Shown one piece after another: positions 20,700-30,528 of a DNA stretch of 64,000 bases (position 1 is its first letter; each line of letters opens with the position of its first letter). This DNA is from Cellulomonas sp. KRMCY2 (GTDB lineage: Bacteria > Actinomycetota > Actinomycetes > Actinomycetales > Cellulomonadaceae). The stretch lies in the NCBI RefSeq assembly GCF_000526515.1, contig NZ_JAGF01000001.1:558001-622000 (forward strand). The letters run 5' to 3'. The notes beneath the pieces are model-generated. The model was given only the letters and a program-made list of their open reading frames with translations, had not been told where the DNA came from and made no database searches. Made by a program: the position numbers and the translations under genes.

Positions 20700-23446
20700 T
20701 GAGCGGTTGGTGGGCTCGATGGCGGGTGGCCGCCCGGATCGCACGGCGTGAGGCGCGGCGGGCCAGGCCCCGCACGGCGCTCGTGGCACTGCTGGTCGCC
20801 CTGCCTGTCCTGGCCGGCTCGACGTGGTTGGTCGCGCTGGCCTCGTCTGTCGCGACCGACGCGACGTTCTCCCGGCTGATGCTGGGCACGGCCGCTGAGG
20901 CGCGGGTCCGCCACGAGTGCCCGGTCGCCGTCGCCCAGGACCTGCGCGGCGGGACCGGTGGCAGCTGCATGTACGACGAGACCACCGTCACCAACGAGAG
21001 CCCCGCGGGGCTCGAGCAGGACGTGCGCGGGGTGCTCGGGCCGGAGGCGACGCTGCGCGAGCTCGTCACCGCCGGCGCTCGCGCTGTCGGGGCCGGCCAG
21101 GGACTCGAGCTCGACTACGGCGAGCTCACCCTGGACGAGCTGACCAGACCCGTGCTGCCACTCACGGCCGGGCGCCTCCCGAGCGCGCCGGGCGAGGTGG
21201 TGGCAATGCCGTGGGTGCTGCAAGGCCTGAACGCCTCGATCGGCGACACCGTGACCATCACGGTCTCGAACGGCGCACCCGCCTCGACCCTCGTCGTCGG
21301 GGAGCTGTCGAAGCACGCGCAGGTCGCAGCGGTCGTCGGCCTGCCGGGCACCGCGCCGGCCCTGGCCGCAGTGGCGACGCCCTCGCCGGCCGATGCCAGG
21401 CTCGAGTGGTTCGTGGGCGGTCCCGTGCCCGTGACGTGGGAGCAGGTGCTCGACCTGAACGAGCTCGGGTTCGTCGCGGCCAGCCGCGCCGTCCTCGCCG
21501 ATCCGCCACCGCGCAGCGCGATGCCCTACTACCAGGACGGCTGGTCGGCCGCCGACACCCCAGCTGTGTCGTCGCTGACCGTCTACGCCGGGCTGATCGG
21601 GGTCGGGCTGACCGAGATGGTCCTGCTGGTCGGGCCCGCGTTCGCCGTCGGGGCCCAGCGCTCTCGTCGCGCGCTCGCACTTCAGGCCGCTGTCGGCGCG
21701 GACCGCGCTCAGCTGCGCCGAACGGTGCTCGGCGGCGCACTGGTCATCGGCCTGGGTGCATCGCTGGTCGGGGCCGCGGCCGGTACCGTCCTCGGCGCGG
21801 TCCTGATCAAGGCAATGGGCGAGCTCGTCAACCTCGTGGTGCCGTGGGCGCAACTGGCCGGGGTCGTCCTGATCGGGCTGCTGGTCAGCCTGGCGGCCGC
21901 GGCACTTCCCGCCCGGGCGGCGGGAAGGCTCGACGTGCTCGCGGTCTTGAACGGGCACTCCCGTGCCACAGCACACGGGCACCGCTCGACCCGGGCCGGG
22001 CTTCTGGTAGGACTGCTCGGCACCATCGCGGTTCTCGTGGGAGCCGTGCGCTCCCTACCCACGGTGACCCTCGCTGGCGTGGTGGGCGTCCTGCTCGGGA
22101 CCGTCGCGTCCGCGCCCGGACTGCTCGCCCTGGCCGCCAGGGTGCACGTCCGGCTCCCGCTCGCCGGTCGGTACGCACTGCGCGACGCGCTCCGTCACCG
22201 CTCCCGCACCGGTCCCGCGCTGGCCGCGGTGATCGCCGCTGTCGCAGGTGGCGTCACCGGGGCGACGCTGCTGGCCGGCGACCTCGCGCACACCCGCAAC
22301 ACGTACGTGCCCACCGCCACACAGGGCGTCCTCCGAATCGTCCTCGACCGGACCTGGCTCACCGGCGACGACCGCATCCACGTCCCCGCGCGAGCCCTCG
22401 CGGCAGCCGCCGACGCCGCGCCTCTGGGCGACCTCGCCCCGATCCAGATCCTGACCGTCGACGGCGCACCGAACGCGATGATCGCCGTGCGCACCGCGAC
22501 CCCGACCGACAACCAGTGCCCGCTCTGGGCGATCGAACGGGCCCTGACGCCCCAAGAGCGTGCCGACGGTTCCCGCGACGCCCGCTGCGCGACGACGGGT
22601 ACGAGCTGGACGAAGGGACTGACCTACGGCGGACTCGACGTCGTCGTGGACGACGGGACCATGGTCCGCACGACAGGGCTGCCTGGCAGCGCCGCCGCAG
22701 CTGACGCACTCGCCGACGGCGCAGCTCTCGTCTACGACTCCAGCGCCCTCTGGCCGGACGGGACGGTGCACCTGACCGTGAACGTCGACGGCACGGACGT
22801 GGCGGAGCTCGCCGTGCCCGGGCACGTCCTTCGCGCCTCGTTCACCCAGCAGGGCCCGGTCATCCCCACAGCTGCCCTGCCCGGGCTCGAAGCCGCTGGC
22901 ATCACCAACCTGCAGGTGGGGGCACTCGCGGCGCCCGCGGGCGCGGTGACCGAGACCGAGCTCGCCGCCGCCAGGACCGCCGTTGCACGGGTGGCGGGCG
23001 CGGCCCCGTTCACGATCGACTCCGCCGTCCCAACCATGCCGGCACCGCACCAGATGACCGTCGCCGGCGTGGCGATCGCCCTCGCCCTAGCCCTGGCCGC
23101 GACCTGGATCGCCGTCGGCCTCGCCGCCGCCGACCAGCAGCCCGACCTGGCCACCCTCGCCGCCGTCGGCGCCGAACCCGCCTGGCGTCGACGGCTCGCA
23201 GGCGCCCACGCCGCCGTGCTCACCGGGGTGGGCACCGCCCTCGGGCTCGTCATCGGCGTCATCCTCGGCGCGGCACTGACCCTCGGCAGGCGCGGAGCAT
23301 GGCCCGACCTCGACCCGGCATGGACCGTCCAGATCCCCTGGGCAGTGCTGACGGCGATTGCCATCGGCCTGCCGACCATCGGGGCGACCGTCGTCATGGC
23401 CGTCACCCGATCACGGGTCATCATGGTCCGGCGGCGAGCGGACTGA
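20699..23446 (+). CDS. FtsX-family ABC transporter permease, PadR operon
   Basis: 915 aa. The N-terminal helix (residues about 22-45) is followed by a large extracytoplasmic domain to about residue 290, a block of helices around 300-460 (LTEMVLLVGPAFAVGAQRSR, typical FtsX entry), a second extracytoplasmic domain near 510-760 containing paired cysteines, and a final helix block around 780-905. The layout is a two-module FtsX permease. It completes the exporter with the ATPase immediately upstream. Substrate unknown; PadR-linked exporters of this form often serve drug or peptide efflux. Confidence 0.9.
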   Translation: MSGWWARWRVAARIARREARRARPRTALVALLVALPVLAGSTWLVALASSVATDATFSRLMLGTAAEARVRHECPVAVAQDLRGGTGGSCMYDETTVTNESPAGLEQDVRGVLGPEATLRELVTAGARAVGAGQGLELDYGELTLDELTRPVLPLTAGRLPSAPGEVVAMPWVLQGLNASIGDTVTITVSNGAPASTLVVGELSKHAQVAAVVGLPGTAPALAAVATPSPADARLEWFVGGPVPVTWEQVLDLNELGFVAASRAVLADPPPRSAMPYYQDGWSAADTPAVSSLTVYAGLIGVGLTEMVLLVGPAFAVGAQRSRRALALQAAVGADRAQLRRTVLGGALVIGLGASLVGAAAGTVLGAVLIKAMGELVNLVVPWAQLAGVVLIGLLVSLAAAALPARAAGRLDVLAVLNGHSRATAHGHRSTRAGLLVGLLGTIAVLVGAVRSLPTVTLAGVVGVLLGTVASAPGLLALAARVHVRLPLAGRYALRDALRHRSRTGPALAAVIAAVAGGVTGATLLAGDLAHTRNTYVPTATQGVLRIVLDRTWLTGDDRIHVPARALAAAADAAPLGDLAPIQILTVDGAPNAMIAVRTATPTDNQCPLWAIERALTPQERADGSRDARCATTGTSWTKGLTYGGLDVVVDDGTMVRTTGLPGSAAAADALADGAALVYDSSALWPDGTVHLTVNVDGTDVAELAVPGHVLRASFTQQGPVIPTAALPGLEAAGITNLQVGALAAPAGAVTETELAAARTAVARVAGAAPFTIDSAVPTMPAPHQMTVAGVAIALALALAATWIAVGLAAADQQPDLATLAAVGAEPAWRRRLAGAHAAVLTGVGTALGLVIGVILGAALTLGRRGAWPDLDPAWTVQIPWAVLTAIAIGLPTIGATVVMAVTRSRVIMVRRRAD

Positions 23447-23488
23447 CTCGGACGATGCACCCGCGGCGTACCCCGGGACGAGGCGGGA

Positions 23489-23511
23489 CCGGGACCGCAG
23501 TGTGGTCCCGG
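23489..23511. terminator. Hairpin between convergent genes
   Basis: Perfect 8-bp arms CCGGGACC and GGTCCCGG with a 7-nt loop, in the 112 bp between the permease gene (plus) and the unknown gene ending at 23559 (minus). A second, shorter CCCC/GGGG hairpin follows. There is no U-tract, so termination is inferred from position and structure only. Confidence 0.45.
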
Positions 23512-23558
23512 CCCCTGTCCCGGCGGGCAGCCCCGTGGACGGGGCCTCCACAAGGACC

Positions 23559-24365
23559 TCAGTCGACCCGTAGTGCTTCGGGGGCACGGCCGACCGAGAG
23601 CTGACCCTGCGTGAGCAGGCTCCGGAACGCAGCGGCCTTGGCGGGACCACGTGCGGCGAGGAGCTCGTCCGCTGCCGCCCTGTCCGCCACGACGGCGAGG
23701 GAGACGTGCTTCCCAGTGCCCTCGACCCACGCCACCAGGCGGTCGGTGACCTCCGGCCTGCTGCCGTGGATGTCGACGAGTGACGGATCGGCCGTGGTGA
23801 TCGACGTGACCTTCCACTCCTCGTCGAGGTCCAGGACCAGCGACGTCCAGAGCGACGTGCCGTCGTGGACCCCGAGGATCGCCGTGGTGCCCGGGGCGAC
23901 GAACGCCCGAGCCGCAGCGTTCACATCCTCGAGCGACGCGCCGATCCGCCACTGCAGGCCGAGTGTGTCCCGGGCGGTGCCGGGGTACGTGACGATCCCG
24001 TCCGAGTAGGCGTCGAGCGCCGCGTACGTGCCCTGGACGAACACATCCAGGTCGGCGTCGATGTCCCACGCGTCCTGGACCTGGGCGAAGTACGCGTCCA
24101 CCGCCCGCCGCTCCATGATCACGACGAAGTCGACGACGCCGTCGTTCGCGTCGAACAGCTCGCGGGCCAGCCCGTGCGGGTCCGTGACCGTGTCCACCCG
24201 ACCCGTGACCTCCTGGCCGTGGGTGTGCCGGAACTTCAGGACCCGACCGGCCTCGTGGATGACCACGAGGCGGCGCGCTCCCTTGGCCGAGCGCAGCAGG
24301 AGGGCCTGCGCGTTGCGCCACTGGTCGACATCGATGTCCGCCATCAAGACGTCCTTGTGCAGCAT
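23559..24365 (-). CDS. Unknown protein, last gene of the beta-galactosidase operon
   Basis: 268 aa from the ATG at 24365, with GAGAGGGG upstream, 13 bp after the galactosidase stop. Soluble, mixed alpha/beta: RRLVVIHEAGRVLKFRHTHGQ, DGVVDFVVIMERRAVDAYFAQ, YPGTARDTLGLQWRIGAS. No signal peptide and no recognised domain. Its place at the end of a LacI-controlled sugar uptake and hydrolase operon suggests a role with the imported glycoside, but the sequence gives no catalytic motif I can name. Confidence 0.7.
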   Translation of the reverse strand: MLHKDVLMADIDVDQWRNAQALLLRSAKGARRLVVIHEAGRVLKFRHTHGQEVTGRVDTVTDPHGLARELFDANDGVVDFVVIMERRAVDAYFAQVQDAWDIDADLDVFVQGTYAALDAYSDGIVTYPGTARDTLGLQWRIGASLEDVNAAARAFVAPGTTAILGVHDGTSLWTSLVLDLDEEWKVTSITTADPSLVDIHGSRPEVTDRLVAWVEGTGKHVSLAVVADRAAADELLAARGPAKAAAFRSLLTQGQLSVGRAPEALRVD

Positions 24366-24378
24366 GAGGTTTCCCCTC

Positions 24379-26481
24379 TCAGGCGGTGACGGTGCACCGG
24401 TAGATGTGGATGGAGTACGGCGCGAGCGTCTCGGCGATGGCGGTGCCATCCGTCGTGACGTCCCGGCCGTCCCAGAGCTCGCGCACTGCACCGAGGCGGC
24501 CACCGACCTCGACGACGGCGGCAATCGGCACCGCCGTCGGGTTCGCGACGAAGACGAGCTTCGCGGTGGGGTCGTCCCCTGCGCCGTGAACGGTGACGTC
24601 CAGGCCCGGGTCGTTGACCGTCACCCTGGTCAGCCCAGCAGCCTCGCCGACCTCGGCCAGGACGGCTGCCACCTGCGCGAGCTCGGAGACCAGCACGAGC
24701 CGGCCCGATCCGACCGCAGCGACCCGCGCACCCTGCGCGGACACGGTTGCGCCGGCGAGGGCGTCGGCCAGGACGGTGCACGGTCGCATGACGCTGTCCA
24801 GCGTCGGCGCCTTGGGACCCATGACCACGGTCCCGCCGGCCTCGGCGAAGGCCACCAGCGAGGCCTGCAGACCCGCATCGAGGTAGTCGAGCGTCGAGAC
24901 GACCACGACCTTGCGGCCGGCCCAGCGCTCGGGCCGCAGCGCGGTGTCGGAGAGTACTGAGCCGTACCCGGACCCGGCCAGGGCGGCCGAGAAGGCACCG
25001 AACCAGGTGCCCTTGAGCAGCTGGACGGGCTGGTCGAAGCCCAGCGCGTCCTCGCTGATGGTCAGGGCGCCGGCGTACTCGGAGAAGCCGGACGGAGTCT
25101 CGAGGAAGTCCCCGGGGAAGGAGATCAGCACCGAGGTGGCCTCGAGCCGGTCGTACTCCCTGTTGGCGAGCAGGAGCACCTCGGCCTCCCGACCGAACCG
25201 CAGGTACTCGGCCTCGTCGAGCAGGGTGTTGACCTTGCCGAAGACGCCGACCTTGTCGGCGCGCTCCCGGCCGTCGCGTCGGATCGGCGAGTCCAGCCAG
25301 CGATCGCGCTCGACGAGCATGTACCGGCTGAAGCCCCTGATCCCGTGCATGAGCGCGGCCTTGGTGACGAACTCCTCGTCGGACAGGTCGCCCGGGTTGA
25401 GGTACCAGGGCCACACGCCGGCGATGAACTCCGGGATGTACGGGTAGCGGCTGGTGCCCACGACGTAGGACACGACCGTCTTGACGTGCGCGTAGAGCTC
25501 CTTGCGGGCGTAGATGTCGAAGCCGACGAAGTCGAGCTTGTCCTCGAGCTCCATGAGGTTGAACGGCGTGGTGAAGCCTGAGGCGGCGCCACCCGGGCCC
25601 AGGGGGTGCGGGTAGTTGTGGAACAGGGCGATCCCGCCGAGCCCACGCTCGCGCATCATCCCGGCGAGGCGGTCCATCGCGGTGATGAGGTAGCGCTCGC
25701 GGTACTCCGACCAGTCGGCGTACCAGGGGATCTGCGTGTACGTCGTGCCCTCGAACCGCCGCGGAGGCTCGACCGACGCGAGGTCGGCGTGCTCGGTGCC
25801 GTAGGCCGCGTTGATCCCCGCCAGTCCGCCGTGCTTGGTGGCGAGGAACTCGCGGTAGCCGGCGATCGACTCGTCGGAGTAGTCCGCGGCGTAGGCGTTG
25901 ACGTTGAAGAAGTACGCCATCTCGTTGTCCACCTGCGCGGCGACGATGCCGCCGTGCGGGTACGCGTGCTTGGCGAGGATGGCGCAGATCGCATCGAACC
26001 ACAGCGCGGTCTCGTCGAGGAACTCCTCGCTGGCGTAGTTGAGCGCGGGAATCGGCTTGGGCACCTGCGTGAGGATGACCTTGGAGCCCTGGGCGCTGCG
26101 GGCGTGCAGCCGCTCGTTGGCCAGGATCCGCTTGGGGTAGCCGAACCACGTGAGCTCGGAGTTGATCTGCGGGCCGGGCCGCACGACGATCGAGAACCCC
26201 TTCTCCTCGCACAGCGTGAGGAAGGCGTCGATGTCGTTGGAGGGGTTGATCTCACCGAAGTCGAACCGGCCCTTGGAGATCTCGTGGACCTCCCACGGGA
26301 TGTAGATCGAGATCATGGTGAAGCCCATGGCGCGGACCGAGTCGAGGATCGGTGCCCAGCGGTCGCGCTCCAGCCGCCAGTAGTGCACGGCGCCGCCGTA
26401 CATCGCGGTGGGTTCTCCGTGAAGGGTCAGGGCGCTGTCCTGTACTGCGATGGGGCGGTGGGTGCCGGAGTTCTGAGGCAC
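24379..26481 (-). CDS. Beta-galactosidase-like glycoside hydrolase (GH35/clan GH-A)
   Basis: 700 aa, no signal peptide, so cytoplasmic. The TIM barrel starts with YGGAVHYWRLERDRWAPILD and MGFTMISIYIPWEVHE, which matches GH35 beta-galactosidases (usual family start on FSGxxHYxR). The acid/base Glu is in QVDNEMAYFF (residue 187) and the likely nucleophile in YPYIPEFIAGVW (Glu351). A GATase-like region (VVVVSTLDYLDAGLQ, GGTVVMGPKAP) and a C-terminal beta domain follow. It should hydrolyse the galactoside brought in by the ABC transporter encoded just upstream in the same operon. Confidence 0.85.
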   Translation of the reverse strand: MPQNSGTHRPIAVQDSALTLHGEPTAMYGGAVHYWRLERDRWAPILDSVRAMGFTMISIYIPWEVHEISKGRFDFGEINPSNDIDAFLTLCEEKGFSIVVRPGPQINSELTWFGYPKRILANERLHARSAQGSKVILTQVPKPIPALNYASEEFLDETALWFDAICAILAKHAYPHGGIVAAQVDNEMAYFFNVNAYAADYSDESIAGYREFLATKHGGLAGINAAYGTEHADLASVEPPRRFEGTTYTQIPWYADWSEYRERYLITAMDRLAGMMRERGLGGIALFHNYPHPLGPGGAASGFTTPFNLMELEDKLDFVGFDIYARKELYAHVKTVVSYVVGTSRYPYIPEFIAGVWPWYLNPGDLSDEEFVTKAALMHGIRGFSRYMLVERDRWLDSPIRRDGRERADKVGVFGKVNTLLDEAEYLRFGREAEVLLLANREYDRLEATSVLISFPGDFLETPSGFSEYAGALTISEDALGFDQPVQLLKGTWFGAFSAALAGSGYGSVLSDTALRPERWAGRKVVVVSTLDYLDAGLQASLVAFAEAGGTVVMGPKAPTLDSVMRPCTVLADALAGATVSAQGARVAAVGSGRLVLVSELAQVAAVLAEVGEAAGLTRVTVNDPGLDVTVHGAGDDPTAKLVFVANPTAVPIAAVVEVGGRLGAVRELWDGRDVTTDGTAIAETLAPYSIHIYRCTVTA

Positions 26482-26508
26482 GACTGCTCCTTTCCTTATG
26501 GGTGGGTG

Positions 26509-27489
26509 CTACTTCTTCCGGGCGAGGGCCACCGCGAGGACGATGATCACGCCCCTGACGACCTGCTGCTGGCTCGAGTCGAGGCCCGCGAGGATGAGGC
26601 CGTTGTTGATGAGGCCCATGAGCAGGGCACCGAAGAGGGTGCCGATCACGGAGCCGCGCCCGCCCGACAGGGCGGTGCCGCCGAGGATGACCGCCGCGAT
26701 GGCGCTCATCTCGTCCCCGGCGCCCCACTGGAAGCGGCCCGACTGGAGTCGTCCCGCGTAGAGCATCCCGGCCAGCGCGGAGGCCATCGCGGAGATCATC
26801 ATGACCCGGAACTTGATCGAGGCCGTGTTGATGCCGGAGTACTCCGCCGCGGTCCGGTTGGCTCCGGTGGCCAGGACCTGGCGGCCGAACCGCGCCTTCT
26901 TGAGCACAACGGCGCCGATGCCGACGACGAGCGTGCTCCAGATCACCAGCCCAGGCAGGAACCCGATGTTCCCCGAGCCGAAGACGGTGTTGTAGAGGTC
27001 GTCGAGGATCGGCTGGGGGGCCGAGGCAGTGACCCACTGGGCGATGCCGGCGGCGATGCCGAGCATGGCCAGGGTGACCAGGAACGACGGGATCCGCACG
27101 AAGGCCACGAGCGAGCCGTTGATCGCCCCGACGATGGCACCGACGGCGAGCCCGGCGAGGATTCCGGGGACCAGGCCGAACCGGGAGATCGCCATCGCCG
27201 TGGCGATCGAGGCCAGGCCGGCGATCGAGCCGACGGACAGGTCGATCTCGGCGTTGGCGATGACGAAGGTCATGCCGACCGCGATGATCGTGACGATCGC
27301 CGTCTGGCGAAGGATGTTCAGCAGGTTCGTGGTGCTGAGGAAGCCCTGGTCGCCGAGCAGGACGGCGAAGACCAGGAACACCACGACGAAGCCGACGTAG
27401 ATGATGTCGCGCCGCCAGTCGATCCTGGCGGTCAGCCGCCGCAGGGCGCCGCCACGGGTGGCGGCCGGTGCGCTCGTCGTCGTGCTCAT
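26509..27489 (-). CDS. Ribose-type sugar ABC transporter permease
   Basis: 326 aa, eight or more hydrophobic helices and the RbsC-family signatures: GMTFVIANAEIDLSVGSIAGL (the GIDLSVG-like motif), IPSFLVTLAMLGIAAG and AVILGGTALSGGRGSVIGTLFGAL. Start at the ATG 27489 overlaps the ATPase stop by 4 bp. It forms the membrane channel with the tandem ATPase and the binding protein upstream. A single permease gene is present, so the channel is probably a homodimer. Confidence 0.94.
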   Translation of the reverse strand: MSTTTSAPAATRGGALRRLTARIDWRRDIIYVGFVVVFLVFAVLLGDQGFLSTTNLLNILRQTAIVTIIAVGMTFVIANAEIDLSVGSIAGLASIATAMAISRFGLVPGILAGLAVGAIVGAINGSLVAFVRIPSFLVTLAMLGIAAGIAQWVTASAPQPILDDLYNTVFGSGNIGFLPGLVIWSTLVVGIGAVVLKKARFGRQVLATGANRTAAEYSGINTASIKFRVMMISAMASALAGMLYAGRLQSGRFQWGAGDEMSAIAAVILGGTALSGGRGSVIGTLFGALLMGLINNGLILAGLDSSQQQVVRGVIIVLAVALARKK

Positions 27490-28991
27490 GCCGCCAGCCC
27501 CTGCACCGCGAGCTCGAGGTCGACCTCGGAGCCGACCTGGTCTGCGTCGAGACTGTCGACGACGACGCCGCCGCGCATGATGAGGAACCGATCGCACATG
27601 GCGATCAGCTCGGGGTACTCCGACGAGATCACGATGATCCCCTTTCCGGTCTGGGCGAGCTCGCGCACGATGCGGACGATCTCTGACTTGGTGCCGACGT
27701 CGACGCCGGACGTGGGCTCGTCCATCACCAGGACGTCGGGATCGGTGCCCAGCCACTTGGCGATGACGATCTTCTGCTGGTTGCCGCCGGACAGCAGTCG
27801 GGCAGGGGCGTCCGGGCGGGCGACCACGATCCCGAACCGCTCGATGAGCGAGTCCGACAGGTCCCGGACCTTGTCGGTGGCGACCAGACCCCAGCGACGC
27901 AACGTGGCGAGCAGCGGGAGCGTGAGGTTCTCGCGCACCGAGTGGTCCAGGACCAGGCCCTGCAGGCGCCGGTCCTCGGGGATGAGCGCGATACCGGCCT
28001 CGATCGCCGCGGCGGGCGAGCCGAGCTGGATCAGGGCGCCGTCCTTGCGGACCTGTCCCGAGGTGATGGGGTTGACGCCGAACAGCGCGCAGGCGAGCTC
28101 GGTGCGCCCGGCGCCCATGAGCCCGGCGATGCCGACCACCTCGCCGGCGCGGACCTGGAAGGTCGCCCCCCTGACGCCGTCGGCGTGAAGGTCCTGCACG
28201 TCGAGGATCACCGGCAGGTCGGCGGTGGAGCGGTGGGACCGCTCGGCCTGCCCGGCGAGCTCGCGACCGGCGATGCCTGCGACGATCTGCTGGGGGGTGA
28301 TCTCGTCCAGCCGCGCGGTGATCAGGTGCGCCCCGTTGCGCAGGATGGTGATGCGGTCGGCGATCCGGTAGATCTCGTCCATCCGGTGCGAGATGTAGAT
28401 GATCGAGATGCCCTGGGCCTTGAGCCGGCCGATGAGGGCGAACAGTGCGTCGACCTCGTGCTTGGCGAGCGAGGCGGTGGGCTCATCCATGATGAGTACC
28501 CGGGCCTCCTGGCTCAGGGCCTTGGCGATCTCGGTCAGCTGCCACTGCGCCGTCGGCAGGGTGTCGACCTCGGCGCCTGGGTCGATCTCCACCTCGATGC
28601 GCTGCAGCAGGGCGGCGGCCCGCTCGCGCATCTGGGCGTCGTCGATGAGGCCGGCGCGGGTCGGCTCGCTGTCCAGGAAGATGTTCTGAGCAACGGTGAG
28701 GGTGGGGATGAGTGAGAACTCCTGGAACACCATGCCGATGCCGGCTGCCTTGGCCGCGTGGATCGAGGTGGCCTGCAACGGGGCGCCGAACACCTCGACC
28801 GTCCCGGCGTCGCGCTCGTAGACCCCCTGGAGGATCTTCATGAGCGTCGACTTGCCCGCGCCGTTGCCGCCGGCGAGGGCGTGGACCTCTCCCGCCTCGA
28901 CCTCGAAGCTCACGTCTCGCAGGACGGTGACGCCGTCGAAGGCCTTGCTGATCGAGTCCATGCGCACCGCGGGCTGGGCAGGGGAAGGCAT
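27486..28991 (-). CDS. Ribose-type sugar ABC transporter ATP-binding protein (two ABC domains)
   Basis: 501 aa with two fused nucleotide-binding domains, as in RbsA/MglA/XylG. Domain 1 has Walker A GGNGAGKST and Walker B VLIMDEPTAS. Domain 2 has a degenerate Walker A region (GLMGAGRTE), an intact signature LLSGGNQQKIVIAKWL and Walker B VLVMDEPTSGVD. The asymmetry is normal for this family. The start at 28991 has a perfect GGAGGT 4 nt upstream; an extra 18 codons further upstream are not needed. It powers the permease that follows. Confidence 0.95.
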   Translation of the reverse strand: MPSPAQPAVRMDSISKAFDGVTVLRDVSFEVEAGEVHALAGGNGAGKSTLMKILQGVYERDAGTVEVFGAPLQATSIHAAKAAGIGMVFQEFSLIPTLTVAQNIFLDSEPTRAGLIDDAQMRERAAALLQRIEVEIDPGAEVDTLPTAQWQLTEIAKALSQEARVLIMDEPTASLAKHEVDALFALIGRLKAQGISIIYISHRMDEIYRIADRITILRNGAHLITARLDEITPQQIVAGIAGRELAGQAERSHRSTADLPVILDVQDLHADGVRGATFQVRAGEVVGIAGLMGAGRTELACALFGVNPITSGQVRKDGALIQLGSPAAAIEAGIALIPEDRRLQGLVLDHSVRENLTLPLLATLRRWGLVATDKVRDLSDSLIERFGIVVARPDAPARLLSGGNQQKIVIAKWLGTDPDVLVMDEPTSGVDVGTKSEIVRIVRELAQTGKGIIVISSEYPELIAMCDRFLIMRGGVVVDSLDADQVGSEVDLELAVQGLAA

Positions 28992-29102
28992 GGTCACCTC
29001 CTGGGTGAGCCGATGGGGTGGTGGCAGTGGTGCGGACCGGGGCACTGCGGGGCGACCCCCGGTCCGGACGACGTCGCCGGTCGGTGCTGGTGCTCGTTGC
29101 TG

Positions 29103-30257
29103 CTAGTCGACGTACGAGTCCGCCAGGTCGGCCGGCGGGTCGACGTGGAAGACGGTGGTCCAGGCCTCGAGGACGTTCTCGTGCGTGACGGGCAGTGCTG
29201 AGACCGCCACGTACGGTGGGGCGACCCTGCCGAGGAGCGCGCCGGCGGCGAGGTTCGCCTCGGTGACGCCCTGGTCGAACGGCAGCTGCGCGCCGAGACC
29301 GATGACCATCTCGTTCTTGGCCAGGGCGATGGCGACGTTGGTGCCGAGGTCCTGGGTGGCGATCTTCAGGTCGGTGCGGCTCGCCGAGCGAGCCGCGGCC
29401 ATGACGCCCTCCGCCGGGACGTCCCACACGGCCCAGATGCCGGCGAGGTCGGGGATCTGGGTGAGCAGGGCGTCGGTGACCTCCTGCGCGTCGCCGGCGA
29501 AGTCCGGCCCGGCGATCCCGCGTTCCTCGACGATCTCGATGTCCGGGTAGTTCTCCTCGATCGTCGTCTTGAAGCCCTCGTACCGCTGGGCGGTGACGAA
29601 GAAGTCCGCCTCGTGGAAGATGATCGCGATCTTGCCCGCGCCGCCGAGCGAGCGGGCCATGAGGTGCGCGGAGACGACGCCGTTGCCGTAGTTGTCGGCC
29701 GAGACCACGGAGACGTAGTCCGTGCCGGCCTCGAGGCCGTCTGGAGCGTTGTCCATGAAGACGAGCTTGATGCCGGCGTCGGCTGCCTGCTGGTAGGCGG
29801 CGGCGGTCGCGACCGGGTCGGTCGGGATGGACACGATGATGTCCGGGTCCTTGGCCATGACGGTCTCGATGTCGGAGACCTGCTGGCCGGGGTCGAAGTT
29901 CGCGTCGGTGATGGCGACGATCTCGATGCCGAGCTCGGCGAACCGCTGCTCGAGGCCGGCCACCTGGGCGTTGGCCCAGTCGTTGCCGCCGTAGTGCAGC
30001 ACGATCGCGGCCGTGGCGCCCATGCCGTCGACCTCGGCGACCTCGGCGTCGGTGAGGTCGGCCACCGAGGCGGGCTCTGGCTCCTCGCCGTGGGGGCCCT
30101 TGGCCAGGACCTGGCCCTCGAGCTCCGCGAGAGCGGCGTCGACCTGGGCCGTGATGTCGGCGTTCTCGGTGGTCTCCTCGGTGGTGCCCGAGGAGCACGC
30201 GGTCAGGGCGAGCACGGCAACGGCGGCGGGGGCGACCCAGCGCAGGGTACGCAACAT
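29103..30257 (-). CDS. Sugar ABC transporter substrate-binding lipoprotein
   Basis: 384 aa from the ATG at 30257 with GGGAGA upstream. A lipoprotein signal with lipobox LTAC (Cys near 20) is followed by a type I periplasmic-binding fold: ATAAIVLHYGGNDWANAQVAGLE, then IVSIPTDPVATAAAYQQAADAG and GIWAVWDVPAEGVMAAARSA. This belongs to the Peripla_BP_4 (RbsB-like) group. It is the first gene of the operon, downstream of two LacI-type operators, and should capture the sugar or galactoside outside the membrane. Confidence 0.93.
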   Translation of the reverse strand: MLRTLRWVAPAAVAVLALTACSSGTTEETTENADITAQVDAALAELEGQVLAKGPHGEEPEPASVADLTDAEVAEVDGMGATAAIVLHYGGNDWANAQVAGLEQRFAELGIEIVAITDANFDPGQQVSDIETVMAKDPDIIVSIPTDPVATAAAYQQAADAGIKLVFMDNAPDGLEAGTDYVSVVSADNYGNGVVSAHLMARSLGGAGKIAIIFHEADFFVTAQRYEGFKTTIEENYPDIEIVEERGIAGPDFAGDAQEVTDALLTQIPDLAGIWAVWDVPAEGVMAAARSASRTDLKIATQDLGTNVAIALAKNEMVIGLGAQLPFDQGVTEANLAAGALLGRVAPPYVAVSALPVTHENVLEAWTTVFHVDPPADLADSYVD

Positions 30258-30365
30258 CAGCAATCTCCCTTGATCGGTGAGCGGTGGTGGAGCATCTGCG
30301 GACGAGTCGTCTCGACCCCGCCCGCTACCTCGCACTGCCCCCGAGGAGTGCGTGACGTGGATAGT

Positions 30366-30413
30366 GTGAACGTTCGCCCTGGTCGTCGTCAAGGCTCGGG
30401 CGAACGTTCGCCC
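30366..30413. promoter_or_regulatory. Pair of LacI-family operators
   Basis: Site 1 (30366-30379) GTGAACGTTCGCCC and site 2 (30398-30413) GGGCGAACGTTCGCCC share the core GAACGTTC; site 2 is a perfect 16-bp palindrome. Centres are 34 bp apart, in the divergent region between the sugar operon (start 30257) and the LacI gene (ends 30529 on the same strand). The central CG palindrome is typical of LacI-family sites. They lie upstream of the binding-protein gene and should be bound by the LacI regulator encoded next to them. Confidence 0.8.
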
Positions 30414-30528
30414 ATCACGATTCGGTCACGACGGTCCGGGCCGCGCTTGCCGAAGGAGCGGTCGGCGAGGTCCGCCCGCCGCGGGTGCCGTCATCGGCCG
30501 ACGCCGCGGTGTCCGTGCCTGCCTGGCG

